Below are positions 39,939 through 43,575 of a stretch of 43,575 nt of DNA, piece after piece. The notes under the pieces were generated by a model that saw only the letters and a list, made by a program, of their open reading frames with translations, was not told the origin of the DNA and did no database searches. The stretch lies in assembly GCA_046484845.1 (NCBI GenBank), contig JAWOIB010000114.1:1-43575 (forward strand), in the 5' to 3' direction. Numbering within the stretch: the stretch's first letter is position 1; the number at the start of each line of letters is the position of its first letter. The stretch comes from DSBX01 sp046484845 (lineage in GTDB: Bacteria; Hydrothermota; Tepidihabitantia; Tepidihabitantales; Tepidihabitantaceae). The position numbers and the translations under genes were made by a program.

Positions 39939-40880
39939 TCATTTCCCGCCCGCGTCCGCCCGCGGCGTCACCCTCCTCCGCAGGTACAGCCTGCCCCCCG
40001 CGTAGTCGTAGACCGTGTTCAGCCGCGAGAGCAGGCCGTTGCACACCACCGCGTCCGCGCCCGGCTGTTTCGACCGCGCCTCGTCCGGCGCAAATGAAAC
40101 CGGTACGTCCTCGAACCGGAACCCGCCCAGCTCCAACAGCGCGGCCCGGCCCTGCCAGCCGTGGATGTCGCCGCTCAGTCCCCGCCCGAGATACAGCGGC
40201 TCCAGCCCCTCCGGCATCGCGACCTTCGCGTCATCCCGGACCAGGAACACCACCTCGTCGCGCGCGGCGAGGTCGATGTAGCAGTCCAGCTCCACCGGCT
40301 CCTCGCCGCCGATGCTCGCCCGGAGCTTCACCCACGGCATATTGTTCTTGCGCAGTTCCATCGGGACGACGGTCCAGGACGAATCCGGCACGAAACTGCC
40401 CGGCTCGTGCAGGACGATCACCGACCGGTCGTAGTCCAGCTCCACCGTCCAGTGCCCGAAAAGCGAGTAGCCCATCACCCCGTCGCTCGAGAACCCGGAC
40501 ATCAACCCGTCGACGAGCCAGACCACCCGCTGGCGCGAGAACTCCAGCGCGCCGGACCGGAACGACGCCGACTCGGCCATCAGCCCCCGCGCCGGTTCAT
40601 CCGACCCGGCCCCGGGAATCCGCACCTCGTACAGCGGCCCGGGCACCGCCGACTCGGGCAGCGGCTCGTACAACAGCACCCCGTCGAAGCTCATCCCGGT
40701 ATCGAGACGGAGCCTGAGGACCCGCGACTCCCCGACCTGCACCGGCACCAGCACGCCGCCGCCCTGGGACTCGAACGGGATTTCACGGCCCGGGACGCCC
40801 CGGGCCGGGATGACCCGCGGCGCGCAGGACAATAACCCTGCGGCCAGCGCCGCAGACAGCGCAACGCGACAAGAACGCAT
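39939..40880 (-). CDS. Retropepsin-like aspartic protease lipoprotein
   Basis: The ATG at 40880, 8 nt after AAAGGAG, gives a 313-residue lipoprotein with lipobox GLLSC (Cys19). The first lobe shows the active-site LRLRLDTGMSFDGVLLYEPL and the flap-side DGVMGYSLFGHWTVELDYDR. A second lobe repeats the pattern with the catalytic DTG changed to D-L-A (LDCYIDLAARDEVVFL) and a DAVVCNGLLSRLNTVYDY end. One DTG per chain in clan AA usually means dimerisation, but here two lobes exist with one degenerate, so activity is doubtful. It may instead be a binding protein. The longer upstream frame lacks a signal peptide. Confidence 0.7.
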   Translation of the reverse strand: MRSCRVALSAALAAGLLSCAPRVIPARGVPGREIPFESQGGGVLVPVQVGESRVLRLRLDTGMSFDGVLLYEPLPESAVPGPLYEVRIPGAGSDEPARGLMAESASFRSGALEFSRQRVVWLVDGLMSGFSSDGVMGYSLFGHWTVELDYDRSVIVLHEPGSFVPDSSWTVVPMELRKNNMPWVKLRASIGGEEPVELDCYIDLAARDEVVFLVRDDAKVAMPEGLEPLYLGRGLSGDIHGWQGRAALLELGGFRFEDVPVSFAPDEARSKQPGADAVVCNGLLSRLNTVYDYAGGRLYLRRRVTPRADAGGK

Positions 40881-40902
40881 ACTGACTCCTTTCAGACCCG
40901 CC

Positions 40903-40930
40903 ATGGTAGTCCGGCCCGGCAGACTGTCAA
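40903..40930 (-). promoter_or_regulatory. Promoter of the aspartic-protease-like gene
   Basis: On the minus strand TTGACA (40925-40930), 16 bp, TACCAT (40903-40908). A leader of about 17-20 nt with AAAGGAG follows. Confidence 0.65.
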
Positions 40931-40953
40931 TGGGCGGCGGTGCCGCGCCCGGC

Positions 40954-41505
40954 TCAGCCCGGGCGGACGATGTCGGCGAAGACGGTGAGCAGGTCTCGGT
41001 CGAGGACCCGGCTGAACTCGCCGAGCCAGTGCTCGATGTACCGGCGGTCGTATCCCGGGTTGCGTGCGAGGACCATGCGCGCGTCTTCCAGGTCGCGCAG
41101 CCGTCCCGCCACCAGCTTGTGGACGACCAGGTCCTCCATGCCGGCAAAGTGCACGTCGGCGCCCCCCAGCCTCACCGTGCGGCTCCGGCTGATTGCCTGC
41201 CGTTCATAGCCGGTCGTGGAGAAGATGAAGTCAACCCTGATGCCGGTTTCCGGCTCCTGGGCCGGCAGGACCATCGTCTCGGGAACGAAGCTGTCCGGGT
41301 TCTCGACGAGAGGGGAAAGCCCGGTCTTCCGGCAGACACCGAGTACCCGGCCGAATTCCTCCGGGCCGATGCCCAGGGTCAGGTCAATGTCCCGGGTCAG
41401 CCGCGGCTCGCCATACACCAGCACCGCCTGTCCGCCGACGACCATGTAGGGGATTCCGGACCCGGTCAGCGCGCGGTCGAGCCGGGCGAGCAGGGACTCA
41501 AACAC
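40954..41505 (-). CDS. Nucleotidyltransferase, AbiEii/DUF6036-like (toxin-type)
   Basis: The 183-residue protein from the GTG at 41505 has a minimal nucleotidyltransferase core: YMVVGGQAVLVYGEPRLTRD followed by IDL (the GG and D-x-D motif), IRVDFIFS as the third acidic strand, and MEDLVVHKLVAGRLRDLEDA. This is the arrangement in AbiEii/AbiGii toxins and related antitoxin-paired NTases. The start overlaps the last 8 nt of a 65-residue gene on the same strand, the usual layout of such pairs. Whether it acts as a toxin or as a housekeeping NTase cannot be decided from the sequence. Confidence 0.75.
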   Translation of the reverse strand: MFESLLARLDRALTGSGIPYMVVGGQAVLVYGEPRLTRDIDLTLGIGPEEFGRVLGVCRKTGLSPLVENPDSFVPETMVLPAQEPETGIRVDFIFSTTGYERQAISRSRTVRLGGADVHFAGMEDLVVHKLVAGRLRDLEDARMVLARNPGYDRRYIEHWLGEFSRVLDRDLLTVFADIVRPG

Positions 41506-41695
41506 TGTTGATGTCGCGGGCGAGACGGACAACCGCTTCGATGCCCTCAAGCGGGTCCTGACGCCGGACTACGCCGAGCGCCAGCGCCTCACTCCACAGC
41601 GCTTCGAAGATGCGGAGGTTCCGGAGCAGGTCAGGCGGGGACTTACGAGCCTGCTCCAGCTCGAACCGCTCCAGCGTTTCCGTGTTCCTGACCAC
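41498..41695 (-). CDS. 65-residue partner of the nucleotidyltransferase, unknown family
   Basis: The GTG at 41695 lies 6 nt after a -10 box and opens a 65-residue, mostly helical, charged protein (MVRNTETLERFELEQARKSP, NLRIFEALWSEALALG). No family is recognised with certainty. Its size, position directly before the nucleotidyltransferase with an 8-nt overlap, and shared promoter fit an antitoxin-like or accessory protein. Confidence 0.65.
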   Translation of the reverse strand: MVRNTETLERFELEQARKSPPDLLRNLRIFEALWSEALALGVVRRQDPLEGIEAVVRLARDINSV

Positions 41696-41701
41696 GACTA
41701 G

Positions 41702-41729
41702 AGTATCACCTCGCCCCGCGGAAAGTCAA
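41702..41729 (-). promoter_or_regulatory. Leaderless promoter of the nucleotidyltransferase pair
   Basis: On the minus strand TTGACT (41724-41729), 16 bp, GATACT (41702-41707), then 6 nt to the GTG at 41695. Confidence 0.65.
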
Positions 41730-41769
41730 CCCCATGACCCGCCCGGCACGTGCACTCCCGCCGCTCGCC

Positions 41770-42261
41770 TCACTCCCCGAACTCCAGCAACGTCTGCCCG
41801 CCGCTTGCCTCCCGCGCCACCTCATCATCACCCTGCACCCGGCCGTCGGCCCGGACATGCCGCACCTCGACCCCAAGCCGCACGAGCGCCGGGGTAACCA
41901 GCGACCGCCGGTGACACCGCGCCGGGTTCTCCTCCCCGCAGACCACGGCGACTATCCGCTCCGCGGCCAGCCCGGCCAGTTGCTCGATGCCCTGCCGGAA
42001 CTCCGGCAGTCGGGCGACCCGGTCGAAAGACAGCGGCGGCTCCCGCTTCCCGCCCAGCTCCCGGCCCAGGTACAGATACTCGATTCCCGCCCGCACCAGC
42101 GCGGCGGCCAGCGCCTCCCGGTTGAACTGCGGGGCGTGGCGCGAATACGGCGCGGACCGCACATCTACGACCAGCGTGACCGACCGCTCCCGCAACAGCG
42201 CGAGGAACCGCTCAAGCGGCAGGTTCGAATGGCCGATGGTGAGGACGCTCCGTCCGCTCAC
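41770..42261 (-). CDS. DUF488 family protein
   Basis: The 163-residue protein shows the family pattern VLTIGHSNLPLERFLALL, LVVDVRSAPYSRHAPQFN, IEYLYLGRELGGKRE and the VAVVCGEENPARCHRRSLV block with its two cysteines. DUF488 proteins are small and widespread, often near mobile or defence genes; their biochemistry is not settled. The GTG start is fixed by a -10 box 6 nt upstream. A 35-bp piece of its coding sequence recurs at 42681-42715. Confidence 0.9.
   Translation of the reverse strand: MSGRSVLTIGHSNLPLERFLALLRERSVTLVVDVRSAPYSRHAPQFNREALAAALVRAGIEYLYLGRELGGKREPPLSFDRVARLPEFRQGIEQLAGLAAERIVAVVCGEENPARCHRRSLVTPALVRLGVEVRHVRADGRVQGDDEVAREASGGQTLLEFGE
42049..42083 (+). repeat. 35-bp direct repeat, copy inside the DUF488 gene
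   Basis: These 35 bases, coding for the YLYLGRELGG region on the minus strand, are identical to 42681-42715 in the same orientation. Confidence 0.9.
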
Positions 42262-42267
42262 GCCGGG

Positions 42268-42296
42268 ATTCTAAAGTTCCCGCCCGCGCCTGTCCA
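42268..42296 (-). promoter_or_regulatory. Leaderless promoter of the DUF488 gene
   Basis: On the minus strand TGGACA (42291-42296), 17 bp, TAGAAT (42268-42273), 6 nt to the GTG at 42261. Confidence 0.55.
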
Positions 42297-42330
42297 GCCC
42301 GGCTGTGCTGGTCGGAACCTTCGTCCCTTC

Positions 42331-42359
42331 TTGACTTCCCCGGTTCCCGGGGCCACAAT
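42331..42359 (+). promoter_or_regulatory. Leaderless promoter of hicB
   Basis: TTGACT (42331-42336), 17 bp, CACAAT (42354-42359), 6 nt to the ATG at 42366. Confidence 0.55.
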
Positions 42360-42365
42360 TGCCCG

Positions 42366-42608
42366 ATGCTGACCGACTATATCACCGCCGCGATGCACCG
42401 CGCGCGCTACGAAATCCTGCCCGACGACAAGTCGTTCTACGGCGAGATACCGGGATTTGAGGGTGTCTATGTGAACGCCGCAGACCTCGAAACCTGCCGC
42501 GAAGAGCTCGAAAGCACACTCGAAGACTGGATCCTGTTCCGCGTATCGCGCGGGCTCGACCTGCCGGTTGTTGACGGGCTCAAGCTCGAAGTAGTCGAAG
42601 TCGCCTGA
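42366..42608 (+). CDS. hicB: HicB-family antitoxin
   Basis: The 80-residue protein is a HicB-type partial RNase H fold: YEILPDDKSFYGEIPGFEGV, then VNAADLETCREELESTLEDW and LPVVDGLKLEV. HicB neutralises the HicA mRNA interferase and represses the operon. Here HicB precedes HicA, an order also known for other HicBA loci, and no separate C-terminal DNA-binding helix is present. The downstream hicA is broken, so this is now an orphan antitoxin unless it pairs with a toxin encoded elsewhere. Confidence 0.87.
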   Translation: MLTDYITAAMHRARYEILPDDKSFYGEIPGFEGVYVNAADLETCREELESTLEDWILFRVSRGLDLPVVDGLKLEVVEVA

Positions 42609-42661
42609 TGCCGGCCTTCGGCCCCATCAGCCGCACAGCCCTCATCCGCAACCACCGCTAG
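42608..42661 (+). pseudogene. hicA: N-terminal remnant of the HicA toxin gene
   Basis: The ATG shares one base with the hicB stop (TGATG) and opens MPAFGPISRTALIRNHR followed by TAG. MPxFGPISRxxLIRxLR is the canonical HicA beginning; the remaining 45-60 residues, including the catalytic His in the G-S-H-x-x region, are absent. Neither other frame nor the next 100 bp restores them. It is a truncated toxin gene. Confidence 0.75.
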
Positions 42662-42680
42662 GACTGGGAACGGCTCTAGC

Positions 42681-42715
42681 CCGCCCAGCTCCCGGCCCAG
42701 GTACAGATACTCGAC
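42681..42715 (+). repeat. 35-bp direct repeat, copy behind the hicA remnant (DUF488 debris)
   Basis: Identical to 42049-42083. On the minus strand it still reads VEYLYLGRELGG, and a few flanking codons are also DUF488-like (G-V-E-Y in place of G-I-E-Y). It is therefore probably the remains of a second DUF488 gene rather than a random duplication. No open gene surrounds it. Confidence 0.8.
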
Positions 42716-42750
42716 CCCTCCGCCCGGGCCCGTCTTCCGCTTTCCTCACT

Positions 42751-42778
42751 TTGCAGTCTGCACTCTGCACTCTGCAAT
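42751..42778. repeat. Four tandem heptamers in the 42.6-42.9 kb intergenic region
   Basis: TTGCAGT, CTGCACT, CTGCACT and CTGCAAT follow each other without gaps (pattern YTGCANT). The surrounding stretch 42662-42872 contains no credible gene; besides the 35-bp repeat nothing else was recognised in it. Confidence 0.75.
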
Positions 42779-42872
42779 CACTCCTCGCTCCCCTCGCCTC
42801 CGGCCCGGCGTTCCGCATCCCGGCCCCCTGATACTGCCTCCCGGCCATGGTCCAGCCCGGCCGTCCGGCGGC

Positions 42873-42901
42873 TTGACCCCGGCCGCGCCGGCGGGTAGCA
42901 T
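42873..42901 (+). promoter_or_regulatory. Promoter of the AbrB-PIN operon
   Basis: TTGACC (42873-42878), 17 bp, TAGCAT (42896-42901). The leader carries three octamer repeats and AAGGAG. Confidence 0.6.
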
Positions 42902-42925
42902 AGTAAGCAAGTAAGAAAGTAAGGA
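42902..42925 (+). repeat. Three tandem octamers AGTAAGNA, candidate operator
   Basis: AGTAAGCA, AGTAAGAA and AGTAAGGA occupy 24 consecutive bases directly after the -10 box and run into the Shine-Dalgarno site (AAGGAG, 42921-42926). The position in the leader of an AbrB-type antitoxin gene suits an autoregulatory binding site. Confidence 0.6.
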
Positions 42926-42931
42926 GACGCC

Positions 42932-43165
42932 ATGCTGACCAAGAAGACCAGCAAGAACCAGGTCACCATCCCCCGGGCGTTGCTCGACGAACTGCCCGAG
43001 ACCGACTACTTCGACGCCAGCATCCGGGACGGGGCGATACTGCTCCGGCCGGTGCGGGTCACCCCGGCCGCGGATATCGAGGTTGTCCGCGACCGGCTCG
43101 CGTCCGAAGGCATCGAACCGGACGAGGTCGAGCAGGCCATCAAGTGGGCGCGCCGCAGGAAGTAG
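42932..43165 (+). CDS. SpoVT/AbrB-domain antitoxin
   Basis: The 77-residue protein starts MLTKKTSKNQVTIPRALLDE, the swapped-hairpin AbrB DNA-binding pattern (S-K-N-Q-V-T-I-P). It continues with YFDASIRDGAILLRPV and a C-terminal helical tail (IEPDEVEQAIKWARRRK) that would bind the toxin. It overlaps or abuts the PIN gene and has its own promoter and AAGGAG site. The pair is a classic type II toxin-antitoxin operon. Confidence 0.88.
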   Translation: MLTKKTSKNQVTIPRALLDELPETDYFDASIRDGAILLRPVRVTPAADIEVVRDRLASEGIEPDEVEQAIKWARRRK

Positions 43166-43566
43166 CCCGGCTCGTGCTCGACACGAACGTGCTCGTGTCG
43201 GCCCTGCTCTTCCGGGGCGAAGCCTCGCGGCTCATCCCGCTCTGGCATCGCGGCCCCTGCCGGCTCGCGGTCAGCCGCGACATCCTGCGCGAATACCTCC
43301 GCGTGCTCGCCTACCCCCGGTTCGGACTGACGCCCGACGAAATCCGTGCCCTTGCCGGCGAACACATCCTGCCCTGGTGCGACGCCTTTTCCCCGGCGGG
43401 CGGCCCGCCGGTCTGCCGGGACCGCGACGACGACAAGTTCCTCCACTGCGCCCGGGCCGCCCGCGCCCGCGCGCTCATCACCGGTGACGCGGACCTCCTC
43501 GCCCTTGCCCCGCGCTGGCGCACAGTCCGCATCCTCACCGTCGCCGCCGCGCTCCGCGACCTCTGA
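43144..43566 (+). CDS. PIN-domain ribonuclease toxin
   Basis: The protein of up to 140 residues is a PIN-domain nuclease of the COG1569-like group. Acidic metal-binding residues are seen in LVLDTNVLVSALLF, the Glu in DILREYLRV, CRDRDDDKFLHCA and ITGDADLLAL. Such toxins cleave tRNA or mRNA and are held by the cognate AbrB protein. Two starts are possible: the GTG at 43144, overlapping the antitoxin by 22 nt, or the GTG at 43174, which lies 11 nt after AGGAAG and begins directly at VLDTNVL. The gene ends 9 nt before the window end and appears complete. Confidence 0.87.
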   Translation: MGAPQEVARLVLDTNVLVSALLFRGEASRLIPLWHRGPCRLAVSRDILREYLRVLAYPRFGLTPDEIRALAGEHILPWCDAFSPAGGPPVCRDRDDDKFLHCARAARARALITGDADLLALAPRWRTVRILTVAAALRDL

Positions 43567-43575
43567 CCCCGCGCC

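Overview
The window is about 43.6 kb of GC-rich bacterial DNA, roughly two thirds G+C by eye, densely coding on both strands. No tRNA, rRNA, CRISPR array or transposase gene was seen. Many secreted proteins carry an Ig-like C-terminal domain of the type IX sorting/FlgD kind, and there are several beta-propeller and FG-GAP proteins, a PilT ATPase and an Flx-type electron-transfer operon. Together these suggest an uncultured FCB-like candidate phylum, for example candidate division WOR-3. The placement is inference from gene content, not from a marker gene.

Layout. 1-1.0 kb: a 5'-truncated CapD-like nucleotide-sugar dehydratase runs in frame into an unrelated lipoprotein tail, probably an assembly chimera. 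1.1-7.7 kb: a Pro-rich lipoprotein, then a minus-strand operon of propeller lipoprotein, ileS, a DksA-type zinc-finger protein and truA. 7.8-10.9 kb: two secreted proteins behind a long structured 5' leader. 10.9-13.7 kb: a Na+/solute symporter with a tiny membrane partner gene, and a flippase-like membrane protein. 13.7-18.3 kb: a LEA-14-like lipoprotein with lysine 6-dehydrogenase, a class V aminotransferase with a broken SDR gene behind it, and a papain-like protease. 18.4-25.6 kb: a lipoprotein, a subtilase, an M1 peptidase and a 649-residue secreted protein whose thioredoxin domain has an in-frame TGA in place of the first Cys of CXXC. 25.7-30 kb: the flxDCBA operon and pilT. 30-35.5 kb: valS followed by OmpA-like, DUF5683 and degenerate glutamine-amidotransferase-like genes, then a TVP38-type membrane protein. 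35.5-40.9 kb: an FG-GAP protein, a DUF1846 protein behind a coupled upstream mini-ORF, an alkyltransferase-like protein, a flavodoxin and an aspartic-protease-like lipoprotein. 40.9-43.6 kb: a patch of small toxin-antitoxin-like genes and gene debris.

Two points stand out. The first is the probable extracellular selenoprotein: the frame is open on both sides of the TGA, the motif reads U-P-L-C in a TlpA/ResA-like domain, and a small hairpin with a G-U-C loop lies at bacterial SECIS spacing. The second is a recurrent promoter layout: a TTGACA-like -35, 16-17 bp, a TATAAT-like -10, then usually 6 nt to ATG or GTG. It implies leaderless transcription for many genes, while most genes for secreted proteins instead have a leader with a Shine-Dalgarno site. 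These promoters also decide several start codons. Everything here was read by eye; no database search was run.
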